Origin: a virus
Length of the DNA: 34,755 nt
Reading direction: 5' to 3' (one strand)
Virus record (IMG/VR): IMGVR_UViG_3300037041_000990
Coordinates: 1 to 34,755 of that record
In this document: positions 20,716 through 30,006 of the stretch, one piece after another
How positions within the stretch are numbered: the stretch's first letter is position 1
Layout: each line of letters begins with the position of its first letter
Notes under the pieces: generated by a model
What the model was told of the DNA's origin: nothing
Database searches by the model: none
What the model saw: only the letters and a program-made list of their open reading frames with translations
Made by a program: the position numbers and the translations under genes

Positions 20716-21356
20716 TGGCGAGGCCCGTCGAATATCAGAAGCTCTACGACCTGCTTGACGACTTCGGACGTGGAGTGGTGGAGAACGCCGTCTCGAACAT
20801 CCGAATCATTCGCAAGATAGGCGGCAAGAACAGACGACGAAACGCTTCCGGAACGCTGGCCAAGAACCTGCGCTTCGATCGAAAGCTCACTGGCCGGAGT
20901 TCTTACCTGTTCTTCTATGCAGGAGGCGAAGCTGAGAAGTACGGGGACTTCATTGAGCAGGGTGTGAACGGAACAGAGAAGAATTGGGGAAGCCCATACT
21001 CCTTCCGAGGTGGCAAGATACCCATCAGCCCAATCTTGAAGTGGATTAAGCAGAAGGGCATCAAGCCGCGCAACGTCGACGACGAGAACAGAATGAAGCG
21101 CTCGCAGTTCACATCGGCAGAGCGCGAGAGCAAGAAGACTGGCAAAGAGATAACGATGGAGAAGCTGTACCTGCGCATGGCAGCACGCATGGCAAAAAGC
21201 ATTAGCAAGAAGGGCATCGAGCCCATTTTCTATTTTAGAGACGCTATTGAAACAGAGCTGGAGAAACGAGACGACGACTTTCTTGCTGCGCTGGAGCAGG
21301 CTATAAGCATTAGAGTGGATACAGCATTCAATACAAAGAAAAAATTCAAGACCTAA
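20715..21356 (+). CDS. Head-tail / neck protein, HK97 gp10-like
   Basis: A 213-residue basic protein. The pattern YGDFIEQGVNGTEKNWGSPY, then GGKIPISPILKWIKQKGI, then the C-terminal SKKGIEPIFYFRDAI is like the HK97 gp10 or tail-completion family of Bacteroidetes phages, which join head and tail. The start is the ATG overlapping the fibre stop by one base (TAATG), with a GGGAGG sequence 7 bases upstream. An upstream in-frame ATG at 20700 is less likely. Confidence 0.65.
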   Translation: MARPVEYQKLYDLLDDFGRGVVENAVSNIRIIRKIGGKNRRRNASGTLAKNLRFDRKLTGRSSYLFFYAGGEAEKYGDFIEQGVNGTEKNWGSPYSFRGGKIPISPILKWIKQKGIKPRNVDDENRMKRSQFTSAERESKKTGKEITMEKLYLRMAARMAKSISKKGIEPIFYFRDAIETELEKRDDDFLAALEQAISIRVDTAFNTKKKFKT

Positions 21357-21359
21357 AAC

Positions 21360-22655
21360 ATGGCCATCACAATATCAGACCAGCCGAACACATGGAGCCC
21401 AAGAGGACAGCGCTTGCTTTTCTACTTGACAAGCACACAGACTGCGCAGCCGGGATTCCGGATTCGTGCTGAGGTAACCGTCAACTCTACTGGAGATATC
21501 TACGCCTTCATGCTTAGCGTAGATCCGTACGGAGGTATTATTTACGACCTGGGCAGCCTGGTGACACTTCGCAACTACGAAGATGACCCGAACCTCCATG
21601 CTTTAACTGGAGAAGCTGAGGAGCCTCAAGGCAGTGGCTACGATCGCTACCAGGTGACTTTCCAGGAGTACTGGACCGTCGGCGGTGTGCTCACTCCTCA
21701 AGGCTCGGCAACAACACCCGTGCAGATACTTGTCGTGAACGGATACTACCAGATGAGCGACGGATACAAGCCGAACGCGAACATCGGAAGCATCGACGTG
21801 AAGTATGCGCTCAGCTCAGCAGCGAACTCTCGTGCCATGAGTGACCGCTTCTCGAACACTCACAGCTGGACGAAGCTCTACTCCGCATACGTCGGCACTC
21901 CTTTTCCGGGCAGCATCTACATCCCAGTCCGCGAGGCTGACTTCGGTCAGCTCGTCGTTCCGGGCGGCAGCAGCTACCTCACTAGCAACGCCATTGACGC
22001 TTGGCGCATTAGTCTCGTCGATAGTGCTGGTGCGGCACACACGTGGACAAGTGGATCACTATCGGGCTATCCAGTGACAACTCTTGGAGTGTACCCTGCG
22101 AACCTAAACGCGGACCCAGCAGTTACGGAAAAGCCTATGGACTATCCTCAGTGGAGGTATTACGTGCTGAGCTTGCTAAATGCCGGCGGTTCTGCCGTAG
22201 CCGCTCGATACGTTTTCTACAACGCCGAGGAGTGGGGACAATGGGACTGCCGATATTCGCCAGTGCGCCTTGCTTGGGTGAATAGTCGTGGTGGCTGGGA
22301 CTACTTCAACTTTATAAAGAAAAACGAAATCACGGACGCAATCGAGCGCAAGCAATACAAGCAGACGCGCTGGAGAAGCAGCTCACCGTTTTACCTATCA
22401 AGTGATAGGGTGCTGACAGACCGGGAGACCCTTGTCACTCAGACCTTGAGTGTTACCTCAGACTGGGTTCAGGAAGAGGAGTACGTCTTCTTGCGCGGGC
22501 TGTTGGTATCAAACCAAGTGCATATCGTAAACGACGATGGTACCTTTACGCCATGCAGCATTGAGGACACGAGCTTTCTGGAACGTCGCGAGCGAAATGG
22601 TAAGCTCTATAACATTGCTCTTCAGGTTAAATACTCACAAGACTACTGGACATGA
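21360..22655 (+). CDS. Minor tail / baseplate protein
   Basis: A 431-residue beta-rich protein. The first part (residues 1-110) reads like a beta-sandwich (FRIRAEVTVNSTGDIYAFML). The middle has VRLAWVNSRGGWDYFNFIKK, a stretch I recall from distal-tail proteins of Bacteroidetes phages. It overlaps the 1,073-residue baseplate gene by 4 bp, and the two probably form the tail tip together. Specific enzymatic activity is not visible. Confidence 0.65.
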   Translation: MAITISDQPNTWSPRGQRLLFYLTSTQTAQPGFRIRAEVTVNSTGDIYAFMLSVDPYGGIIYDLGSLVTLRNYEDDPNLHALTGEAEEPQGSGYDRYQVTFQEYWTVGGVLTPQGSATTPVQILVVNGYYQMSDGYKPNANIGSIDVKYALSSAANSRAMSDRFSNTHSWTKLYSAYVGTPFPGSIYIPVREADFGQLVVPGGSSYLTSNAIDAWRISLVDSAGAAHTWTSGSLSGYPVTTLGVYPANLNADPAVTEKPMDYPQWRYYVLSLLNAGGSAVAARYVFYNAEEWGQWDCRYSPVRLAWVNSRGGWDYFNFIKKNEITDAIERKQYKQTRWRSSSPFYLSSDRVLTDRETLVTQTLSVTSDWVQEEEYVFLRGLLVSNQVHIVNDDGTFTPCSIEDTSFLERRERNGKLYNIALQVKYSQDYWT

Positions 22656-25600
22656 ACAACGACGTCGAGCTCATAGTAACCACAGGTGGAATTGAATCCA
22701 TCGCAAGCATCAGCAACAACCCGAGCTTAATGGGCATAGGTGTGCTATCTCGTTACGTTGCGACGAGCACGCCTGCAGTAGACGCGATGACCATTGGCAC
22801 GGTCGTAACTATTCGGAACGCGGCAGGCCAGAGCGTGGTGAAAACTTTGCAAGATGCGCCCATTCTTGATTCGCCCGTGCCTGGTCAGACTCGTCTCAAC
22901 TTTGCTGGCTCATGGGCACAGGACTACTCTGCCGCAGCCGGAGGTTACTTTCTTTTAGGTGCAACTGCATCTCATTCACTTGAGCTGTATCTCAACGAAA
23001 CAATATCTCAAAACTGGCGCTTCTCGGATCTTCAAACCTTTGAAGCGCTCGGATCATTCTCCAGGGAGTTTCGCATTCCTGCCACACAAAGTAACTGCGA
23101 GGCTATCGGCTATCTTACGGACGTCAACATTGATCCGGACACTAACTATTTACAAGTGAAGCTCCCGGCTGAGCTACGCGTACAAACACTACCTATTGCC
23201 TCTGGCTATATTCGGGTGATGCGCGTAATCACGCAGGCAGGAAAGCTCGCAGACTTTGAGGTGACCTTCTACGCCGAGAGTCCTGACCTGTTTAATAAGA
23301 TCAGCGGCAAGAAGCTCAAGGACATCGAGGCGCTTGCAGACCTTAATGTTGTTCTTGATTACGATGAGGTTCTCGCAGCCTCCGGTTATCCATATTTGTA
23401 CTCGCTGACAGACTATGGTCAGAAGTGGGACCAAACGGGAGCTCTTGGTTCGAGAAGTATTTACGATGAGACGGTTACTGGCTGTGTTCGTGCTGGAGAC
23501 TTGACTCCGTCGCTATGCTGGCAGTGGATATTTGAAAAGATAATTACAGAGGCAGGATTTACCTACACGGCTTCAAACCTTGAAACTGCCCTTTACAGAT
23601 ACTATGCTCCATGGATAAACTCCAAGAGTCTTCAATTTGAGGTAAGCGCTGACTCGGCCTTGTTTAGATACTACCTAAGCAGCAATCAAAGTCTGCTTTA
23701 CACCTATGTTGGGCTAACGCCAATTACCGAGCAGTTTGATAATGGTAGTAATTTGTTGTCAACGGTCTACACAGCACCTACCGATGGAGTGTACTATTTC
23801 CGAATTTGGTTTACTGGCTTCATCAATGCTTTTGGTGGAGTTCTTATCCGTGGCAACAACCTCACGACCGGTACAATCATAACTCTTTACCAGCAGGGCA
23901 ATTTCCTTAATGCCCCTACTCATTATGACAGTGCTAACTCCCTCTTTGGGATTCAGTTGTCTGCTGGTGACCAGTTTGAAATCCAGTGGAGAGCATCAGG
24001 TGGTGCTAGCAGCATTGATTTATACGCAGGATCTAGCTATGATACTGGAACTGGAGTAGAGTTGTACATGGTTGACATACGCGATGTGGCAACATTAAAT
24101 TGGTCGGCAAATTCTCCGGATGTAAGTCAGGCTGATTTTTTAAGAGACGTGCTGAACATGCATTGCTGTGTATTAATTCCCGATAGAACTATACCTAATA
24201 ATCTAGTCATTGAGCCAATTAAAAACTACATAGGCTCTGGTTCAGATAGAGACTGGAGCAAGAAGCTCGATATCTCAAAGGACATTGTGCTTAGTAATAC
24301 AAGTGATTTTCAAAATAAGCGCCTAACTTTTACCTATAGTGAGGGTGAGGACGCTGGTTCAAAAATATATTCAGAGGTCGGACGAATATATGGGGACTAT
24401 AAAATTGAGAACTACACGGTTAGTGAGGACGACGTGCCAAACGATTTTGCACGTGATAGCGAGCAGAAAGTGCAGCTTACTACGCAGTCCACACCATGTA
24501 ATTATATTAGAGGCACAAGCATCGTAATTCCTAAATTCATAAGCTCCGATGAGGGTAATTTTGTTAACCCAAAGCTGCGCTGTCTATTTTACGCCGGTGA
24601 CGTCGAAATGACTTTATGGAATAGTGCTGGCAATTTTCCCGACCCTACGTATGTAGCTCCAATACTTAACCACTACGAATTTATTCAGCCTCTGTTCTCG
24701 TCGCTCGACCTAAACTGGGCACCTGAGGTTCCGCTTTATATTCAGGGAATTAATCCAGTGAACAACCTGTTCAATGTGTACTGGCGAGACTATCTGAATC
24801 AACTTTATTCTCCGAGCGCTCGTATTATGGAGTGCTACCTTGCACTCGACCTATCAGACATTTTGAACTTTACCTTCGCGGACCGCATATGGATTGGTAC
24901 AGCGTGGTGGCGCATATTAGAGATTAGCGACTACAAGGTTGGAAGCTCCGAGGTCACAAAAGTGACACTTCTTAAACTTGTGGATGCAGTGCCAGAAACA
25001 AGTGTAGTGCCAGTTGACACGACTCCGGGTGGCGTTGTTCTTTTTGAAAATCGGTCGGGAGCATCTGCACCGGGCACACAGTCAGCCTGCGAGCGCTTCG
25101 GTTACACATGGGACCCAATTACTAATTCGTGCTATGCGTTTACATCGCAGCCCCAAAACACGCAGATTGCGATAGGTGCAAAGTCAGTTGGCATTAGCAC
25201 ACGGCAAATAAGCAATGCTGACAGCACTATTGTGATGGCCGACAAATTAAATAATGACCCACTGAACATATACACCGTAGCAGTTGGGGCTGATATTACA
25301 ATCGAAGCCAACAACCAGCAGAGCGTAGCCATCGGCGAGAGACTGACTAAACAAGGTGAGGGAGGAGTTGTGATGTATGGCAAAAACGTCCTGACAAGCA
25401 TGCCGGGTATCCACTACGGTGGAGGTTATCGCGGAGGAGACCCAGCCAGCACGTATGTCGGATGGGCACAGAGCGGCATCATTGTGCTGCAGGACGAGGC
25501 AAGTATCCTCGCCAGCGGTGATATCATGGAGCTATTTGTCGACGGAGTGCCTGGCACATATCTAACGCTCCCACCGGACGCAGTGTGGAGCTGCTTGCTC

Positions 25601-25873
25601 AACTACACAGTGCAAGACAAGACACTTGCTGGCAACTACGAGACCGGACAGCTCAGCTTCGCACTGGTCAATGTAGCCAGCACAGCCTCGGCTTCTCCCG
25701 TGGTCGTGATCAACACGAACGGCGGCTTTGGTGGCTATGTCTTCACCTTCGATGTCGACGTCGTTACTGATCCGGCACAGCCACGCGTCACGGTGCAGGT
25801 CACAGGCGGCACGTTTTCGGCGACCTTTGTCGTCACAGCCTCACTCTATTACCAACAATCACAAATCAACTGA
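22652..25873 (+). CDS. Large tail-tip / baseplate protein
   Basis: A 1,073-residue tail protein. The N-terminal region has ELYLNETISQNWRFSDLQTF, then GSFSREFRIPATQSN, and is followed by the KLADFEVTFYAESPDLF segment, typical of Bacteroidetes phage tail proteins lying between tape measure and fibres. The middle (about residues 340-470) is carbohydrate-binding-like and AT-richer. The last 200 residues, rich in Gly, Val and Thr beta stretches, use more GC-rich codons. It probably forms the baseplate hub or a receptor-contact structure. It starts in a 4-bp overlap with the gene before it. Confidence 0.7.
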   Translation: MNNDVELIVTTGGIESIASISNNPSLMGIGVLSRYVATSTPAVDAMTIGTVVTIRNAAGQSVVKTLQDAPILDSPVPGQTRLNFAGSWAQDYSAAAGGYFLLGATASHSLELYLNETISQNWRFSDLQTFEALGSFSREFRIPATQSNCEAIGYLTDVNIDPDTNYLQVKLPAELRVQTLPIASGYIRVMRVITQAGKLADFEVTFYAESPDLFNKISGKKLKDIEALADLNVVLDYDEVLAASGYPYLYSLTDYGQKWDQTGALGSRSIYDETVTGCVRAGDLTPSLCWQWIFEKIITEAGFTYTASNLETALYRYYAPWINSKSLQFEVSADSALFRYYLSSNQSLLYTYVGLTPITEQFDNGSNLLSTVYTAPTDGVYYFRIWFTGFINAFGGVLIRGNNLTTGTIITLYQQGNFLNAPTHYDSANSLFGIQLSAGDQFEIQWRASGGASSIDLYAGSSYDTGTGVELYMVDIRDVATLNWSANSPDVSQADFLRDVLNMHCCVLIPDRTIPNNLVIEPIKNYIGSGSDRDWSKKLDISKDIVLSNTSDFQNKRLTFTYSEGEDAGSKIYSEVGRIYGDYKIENYTVSEDDVPNDFARDSEQKVQLTTQSTPCNYIRGTSIVIPKFISSDEGNFVNPKLRCLFYAGDVEMTLWNSAGNFPDPTYVAPILNHYEFIQPLFSSLDLNWAPEVPLYIQGINPVNNLFNVYWRDYLNQLYSPSARIMECYLALDLSDILNFTFADRIWIGTAWWRILEISDYKVGSSEVTKVTLLKLVDAVPETSVVPVDTTPGGVVLFENRSGASAPGTQSACERFGYTWDPITNSCYAFTSQPQNTQIAIGAKSVGISTRQISNADSTIVMADKLNNDPLNIYTVAVGADITIEANNQQSVAIGERLTKQGEGGVVMYGKNVLTSMPGIHYGGGYRGGDPASTYVGWAQSGIIVLQDEASILASGDIMELFVDGVPGTYLTLPPDAVWSCLLNYTVQDKTLAGNYETGQLSFALVNVASTASASPVVVINTNGGFGGYVFTFDVDVVTDPAQPRVTVQVTGGTFSATFVVTASLYYQQSQIN

Positions 25874-26049
25874 TGAACCATAACACAATTACTCCGCTCC
25901 TACACCTGATCAAAGCAGGTTATAAAACCAACACCGGCCAGCGCCACTTAAAAGGTCGACGCATGGTTCTTTTCTACCTAGTGAGGTGGTGTATTGTAGT
26001 TGGGGCTTGGGCACTTCTTTCATTAATCGCTTACCTAATACTCGCATAG
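25873..26049 (+). CDS. Small single-TM protein (58 aa) before the tape measure
   Basis: A 58-residue frame starts at the ATG overlapping the previous stop (TGATG) and ends one base before the tape measure ATG. The N-terminal half is basic (YKTNTGQRHLKGRR). The C-terminal half is one hydrophobic helix (WCIVVGAWALLSLIAYLILA). Exact packing between two large genes supports coding. The function is unknown. Confidence 0.65.
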   Translation: MNHNTITPLLHLIKAGYKTNTGQRHLKGRRMVLFYLVRWCIVVGAWALLSLIAYLILA

Positions 26050-26050
26050 A

Positions 26051-28555
26051 ATGGCAAAGAAATATGTAATCGAACTTGAAACCAAAGCAGACGGGACTAT
26101 CGGCACGCTAAACGACGTTGCCAAGGGGCTGGAGGCTGTAGCAAGTGCCGAAAAGAAAGTAGCTTCCAATACAGAAGATGTTACGGAGCAGCTTGCCAAG
26201 TTGCGCGAGCAGCTACAGAACACCGATGTCAAAAGTGACCAGTACAAAGAGCTCAGTGAGCAGTATAAGAAACTTGGTGGCACTTTAGAAGACCTCGTTC
26301 CAAAGACCGCCAATCTGAAGCAAGAGCAACGTGATCTCAAAAAAGCGTTACTGGCTGGACAGGAAGCGCTCGGCTTGGAGAAGTACACGCAGCTTACTCA
26401 GCGCCTCGGTGAGGTCAATGATCAGCTCAAAGACATCGCAGAAAGCGCAGGACAGAATGCAGGACCACCGCTTGAGAACCTGAGCAACATTGCTGGTGGT
26501 TTGCAGTATCGTTTAGAGAGTCTTGACTTTGACGGATTGAATCAGGACATCCGAAACGTCGCAGGGAACATTAAGAACTTCTCCTTAAAGGGAATCATAG
26601 ATGGAGTCAAGGGTCTGGGTGGAGCTTTCTCGGCATTAGGCAAAGCTCTGCTTGCAAATCCTATCTTTGCTATTGCCGCAGCTATTGTTGCGGTAGGTTT
26701 GGCGATTTCGTCATTTTTATCAAGTCAGCAAGAGGCCATCGAGAAGCAGAACGCTGCGATTGACAAAAATACAGAACGCCGCAAAGACAACGAGCGCTTG
26801 GCTTTTGCCCAAGCAGAAGGCAACAATAGAAAGTTGACTGAGCTCAGACTTGAGTCCAATAAAAAGGACATGCAAGGCACTCAGAAAAAAATTGACAACA
26901 TTCTTGGATATCAAAGACGCTACGGCTATCTGACTAAGGAGCAGGAGCAGGAGCTCGCTGATTTGCGTGATAAGTTTAGAACGCAGGAGGTTGACCGGGA
27001 AATTATAAAAATCGAAAGGATCAATCAGTTGAACCAATCTCGCTTTGACTTAGAGCGTAAATTTAATCAGCTCGGGCTTACTGATAGACAAAAAGCCCAG
27101 CAGAACATTGAGTTTGCGCGTATCGAAGAGAAGAAGCGACTTGCACAGCTCGGTGCCAGTGCTGAAGATGTTAAAAAGAGTGACGAGATTTTTCGCGAAC
27201 AGCGTAGAAAGCTTGACGAAGACTACACTAAGGAGGACGCTGCAAATGCAAAGTCACGAGCAGATACGGCTAAGCAAGAGGCTGACGAAAAGATTGCATT
27301 GCAAACAGAAGCATTGGAGGCTATCAAGTCAGCACAGGATGAATTTAACCTTTCCGGAAAAACTGAACAAGACAAGGAGCTGGCAGCAGTTGCAGAAAAG
27401 TACAAGGCTCTTAAAGAACAAGCAGAAAAAGCAAAGGTCGACACGAAACAGATTGTCGAGCTGCAAGGTAAAGAGGAGCTTGCCATTCGCCAGAAATATG
27501 CCCAGATGCTGATCGAAATAACTAAGCAGGCACAGGAGGAGCAGCAAGCGGTTATTGACGGACTGGTGGAGGAGAATCTCACCGCTCAAAAAAGCGCACA
27601 GCAACAGGAACTGGATGCGCTGGGAGAGGTCTACTTTGAAAAGATAACACAGCTCGAAGATGCAGAACAGGATGCCAGCGCACTCCGAGCCGAATGGGAA
27701 GCGAAGCGTAAAGCCATCACCGACAAGTACGCACAAGAGGACGTCGAGAAAGAGAAGGAAAGACAGCAGGCCGTTCTTGCTGCGCAGACCGCCGGGCTTA
27801 CCACAAGGCAACAAGCTCTCGCCAATGAACTCGCGGCTATTAAAGCGGATTATGAGCTTCGCATTGCATTGGCCAGAAAGTATGGTGAAGACACCGCAGC
27901 ACTTGAAGAAGAGTTTGCCAACAAGCAGAAGGAGGCTCGCATCAAAGCATCACTTGAGACGGTTCAGATGTGGGCGGACACTGCTTCGCAAGCACTGGAC
28001 GCACTTACCTCATTAAACGAAGCCAAGAGCGCTGAGCTTGGAGAGAAACTCAGTACGATTGACAAACAGATTGAAGAAGCGAGAACAGCACAGCAGCGAG
28101 CGGACCTAATTAAGCGTCGAAATATTGTCGAAGCAGAACAGAGGAAAGCGTTTGAGAAAAACAAAAAAATGCAAATCGCGTCGGCCACTGTTAACACAAT
28201 CGCATCTGCAATTGCTGCCTTTGGTTCGCAACTAATAGTAGGTGACCCTACCAGTCTGGTTCGAGGCGGAATCGCTGCTGCTGCTGCTGCTGCGTCAGGG
28301 GCACTTCAAATAGCAAAAATCAAAAACACGCAGTTCGAAAGCAGCACACCGCCCACGAGCTCAAATATACCTGACGCTGGTGGTGGAGGTGATGGTGGTG
28401 GCGCTGAGCCAACCACGCCAGCCTTTAATCCGCTAGTGCTTGACTTCTTGAACAATCGCCCGGATCAACAAACGCCTCGCGCCTACGTGCTTTCTGGCGA
28501 TGTGGAGAAGGCTGCAAATGCACGGGAACGCGTTGAGGAGCTGGCCCGACTTTAA
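26051..28555 (+). CDS. Tape measure protein
   Basis: An 834-residue protein that sets tail length. Almost the whole sequence is coiled-coil, rich in Gln, Glu, Lys and Ala, with an N-terminal helical region (DVKSDQYKELSEQYKKLGG) and a hydrophobic segment at about residues 200-223 (LGKALLANPIFAIAAAIVAV) of the kind thought to cross the host membrane. A second hydrophobic stretch (TVNTIASAIAAFGSQLIVG, then GIAAAAAAASGAL) precedes a Gly/Pro-rich C-terminus. By the usual rule of about 0.15 nm per residue it predicts a tail of about 125 nm. There is no peptidase motif. Confidence 0.9.
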   Translation: MAKKYVIELETKADGTIGTLNDVAKGLEAVASAEKKVASNTEDVTEQLAKLREQLQNTDVKSDQYKELSEQYKKLGGTLEDLVPKTANLKQEQRDLKKALLAGQEALGLEKYTQLTQRLGEVNDQLKDIAESAGQNAGPPLENLSNIAGGLQYRLESLDFDGLNQDIRNVAGNIKNFSLKGIIDGVKGLGGAFSALGKALLANPIFAIAAAIVAVGLAISSFLSSQQEAIEKQNAAIDKNTERRKDNERLAFAQAEGNNRKLTELRLESNKKDMQGTQKKIDNILGYQRRYGYLTKEQEQELADLRDKFRTQEVDREIIKIERINQLNQSRFDLERKFNQLGLTDRQKAQQNIEFARIEEKKRLAQLGASAEDVKKSDEIFREQRRKLDEDYTKEDAANAKSRADTAKQEADEKIALQTEALEAIKSAQDEFNLSGKTEQDKELAAVAEKYKALKEQAEKAKVDTKQIVELQGKEELAIRQKYAQMLIEITKQAQEEQQAVIDGLVEENLTAQKSAQQQELDALGEVYFEKITQLEDAEQDASALRAEWEAKRKAITDKYAQEDVEKEKERQQAVLAAQTAGLTTRQQALANELAAIKADYELRIALARKYGEDTAALEEEFANKQKEARIKASLETVQMWADTASQALDALTSLNEAKSAELGEKLSTIDKQIEEARTAQQRADLIKRRNIVEAEQRKAFEKNKKMQIASATVNTIASAIAAFGSQLIVGDPTSLVRGGIAAAAAAASGALQIAKIKNTQFESSTPPTSSNIPDAGGGGDGGGAEPTTPAFNPLVLDFLNNRPDQQTPRAYVLSGDVEKAANARERVEELARL

Positions 28556-28561
28556 ATGAAA

Positions 28562-28587
28562 AGGGCCATCCTCGTTAGGACGGCCCT
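28562..28587 (+). terminator. Hairpin after the tape measure gene
   Basis: An 11-position stem (AGGGCC-A-TCCT with AGGA-C-GGCCCT, one mismatch) closes a CGTT loop just after the tape measure stop. No T-run follows, so it may be a 3' stabiliser or a weak terminator that separates tail genes from head genes. Confidence 0.55.
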
Positions 28588-28660
28588 CCCACTCACACCT
28601 TTGCTGCTATCTGCTAAGGATTAACCGACACCAAAATATATACAAGAAAAATTGCCAAAC

Positions 28661-29236
28661 ATGGAAAAGAAAAAAGTTATGAAATGCGTCGTTGACGATA
28701 ACATGAAGCTCGGCGTTCAGGCTATAAGCCTTGTCGAGTTTCCGGCCATCGAGACCAACTGGGTCGCATTGAACGAAGTTAAGCTAAGCGCACTCAGCGA
28801 GGAGCGCCGAATGCTGTACGGGCCTGCGCTAATACCGGAGAAGTACATTCTGCGCATAGACAAAAAAACTGGTGAAGAGTATTACATCTATTTTGAAAAG
28901 GAAACCGTCTATAAATGTGCTCACCAGTTCATGATGCAAAACCTACATCATAACCACACCCTAGAGCACGAGCAATCGGTTAAAGGGTGTACAGTTGTAG
29001 AGACTTGGTACAAGGAAAGCGAACAAGACAAGAGCGTGCACCTTGGCATCGATGTGCCGGTCGGAACATGGATGGTGGGAAGCTACGTACAAAATGATGA
29101 GCTATGGGAAGAAGTTAAGCTCGGCAAGGTAAAGGGTTTTAGCATTGAAGGAATCTTTGACCACATGGTTGCTGAACTAAGCAGTACGCACGAGGACCTT
29201 TTTGTTGAGGCATTACTTGCTGCTTTGAGCTCATAA
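28661..29236 (+). CDS. Prohead maturation protease, XkdF-like
   Basis: A 191-residue protein of the XkdF-like family of capsid maturation proteases. Typical segments are GPALIPEKYILRID, then EYYIYFEKETVYKCAHQF, HHNHTLEHEQSVKGC with the conserved His residues, VVETWYKESEQDKSVHLG, VPVGTWMVGSYVQNDELW and KVKGFSIEGIF with a Ser. It would cut the scaffold and capsid proteins during head maturation. I use the ATG at 28661 and not a TTG nine bases upstream. It is followed by a terminator-like hairpin and then scaffold and capsid genes. Confidence 0.88.
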   Translation: MEKKKVMKCVVDDNMKLGVQAISLVEFPAIETNWVALNEVKLSALSEERRMLYGPALIPEKYILRIDKKTGEEYYIYFEKETVYKCAHQFMMQNLHHNHTLEHEQSVKGCTVVETWYKESEQDKSVHLGIDVPVGTWMVGSYVQNDELWEEVKLGKVKGFSIEGIFDHMVAELSSTHEDLFVEALLAALSS

Positions 29237-29239
29237 AAA

Positions 29240-29268
29240 AAAAGGGACGCACTATGGCGTACCCTTTT
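29240..29268 (+). terminator. Terminator-like hairpin after the protease gene
   Basis: AAAAGGG-ACGC pairs with GCGT-A-CCCTTTT (one bulged A) around a 6-nt loop, directly after the protease stop, with a run of A's before it and four T's at the end. It has good stem strength but a short T-run. It lies upstream of the scaffold and capsid genes, so those may be expressed from their own start. Confidence 0.65.
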
Positions 29269-29298
29269 CAAACATTACACACACCACACACACTGTGG

Positions 29299-29328
29299 TT
29301 GAACGAAGCAAAAGTCGTCACAAAATTG
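29299..29328 (+). promoter_or_regulatory. Weak candidate promoter for scaffold and capsid genes
   Basis: TTG at 29299-29301 and CAAAATTG at 29321-29328 (6 of 8 bases of TAnnTTTG) are 19 bases apart, the favoured spacing. It lies between a terminator and the scaffold ATG at 29383 in a stretch I consider non-coding. The match is imperfect. Confidence 0.3.
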
Positions 29329-29382
29329 ATACAAAGCGGTGAAAGTTTTCGACATCGAGTCAATTTAGAAAATAGTAATAAA

Positions 29383-30003
29383 ATGAAAGGACAGATAGCT
29401 CAAAAAGTGCGCGATATCTTTCAGAGTTTTAAAATCGACCCTAAGGACATTTTTCTTGAGGAAGAAGTTAATCTGGAGATTGAGGCTAAGCTGGCAGACG
29501 GCACAAGCATTTTCACCAGCGCTGCTGAATGGGGTGCGACCGCAGACGTTTACATGAAGGATGAAAGCGGCGTTAGCACACCACTACAGGCCGGTGACTA
29601 CCAACTAGAAGACGGCCGCATGATGGTTGTTGGTGAAGATTCCAAAGTAGTTGAAATCAAGGAAATGGAAGTAGAGGAAGAAATAGAAGATGAAATGTCA
29701 AGCGAAGACTTGATTAAAACTATTGAAAGTTTGGGTGCGCGAATTGCTGCGCTCGAAGGTGAAAACGCCGAGCTTTTAAGCCAGATAAGCAATGCTCAAG
29801 TAGAAAACATCAGCAAAGGAGCTGAGCTATCTTCTGTAAAGCAAGAATTGCAAAGCATTAAAAAATTACCAGCAGTAGAAAGCGTTAAAGCAAAGCGCAC
29901 TGAGGTATCTCTTGCTCGTAATCAAAAAGAAATAAAGGAAAAAACGTACTCTGCCATGACCGTGCAGGAGCGCGTGAATCAATATCTATCAAAAATTAAA
30001 TAA
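29383..30003 (+). CDS. Capsid scaffold protein
   Basis: A 206-residue acidic protein. The first 85 residues (KGQIAQKVRDIFQSFKIDPK to ADVYMKDESGV) form a small beta-rich domain, followed by a strongly acidic stretch (KEMEVEEEIEDEMSSED) and a coiled coil (IKTIESLGARIAALEGENAE), then a basic C-terminus (QERVNQYLSKIK). This is the layout of phage scaffolds cleaved by the maturation protease. An upstream in-frame ATG at 29254 lies inside the terminator hairpin loop and would add 43 residues of poor coding character, so I use 29383. It lies directly before the major capsid gene. Confidence 0.75.
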   Translation: MKGQIAQKVRDIFQSFKIDPKDIFLEEEVNLEIEAKLADGTSIFTSAAEWGATADVYMKDESGVSTPLQAGDYQLEDGRMMVVGEDSKVVEIKEMEVEEEIEDEMSSEDLIKTIESLGARIAALEGENAELLSQISNAQVENISKGAELSSVKQELQSIKKLPAVESVKAKRTEVSLARNQKEIKEKTYSAMTVQERVNQYLSKIK

Positions 30004-30006
30004 GAC

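Noticed and set aside
27108-27825. Long open frames on both strands inside the tape measure gene
   Set aside because: They come from the biased codons of the coiled coil; basic or Leu/Cys/Ser-rich translations are typical shadows.
29254-29382. Longer N-terminus for the scaffold protein
   Set aside because: The ATG is in the loop of a terminator-like hairpin, and the extra 43 residues look non-coding (CA-rich, poor pattern).
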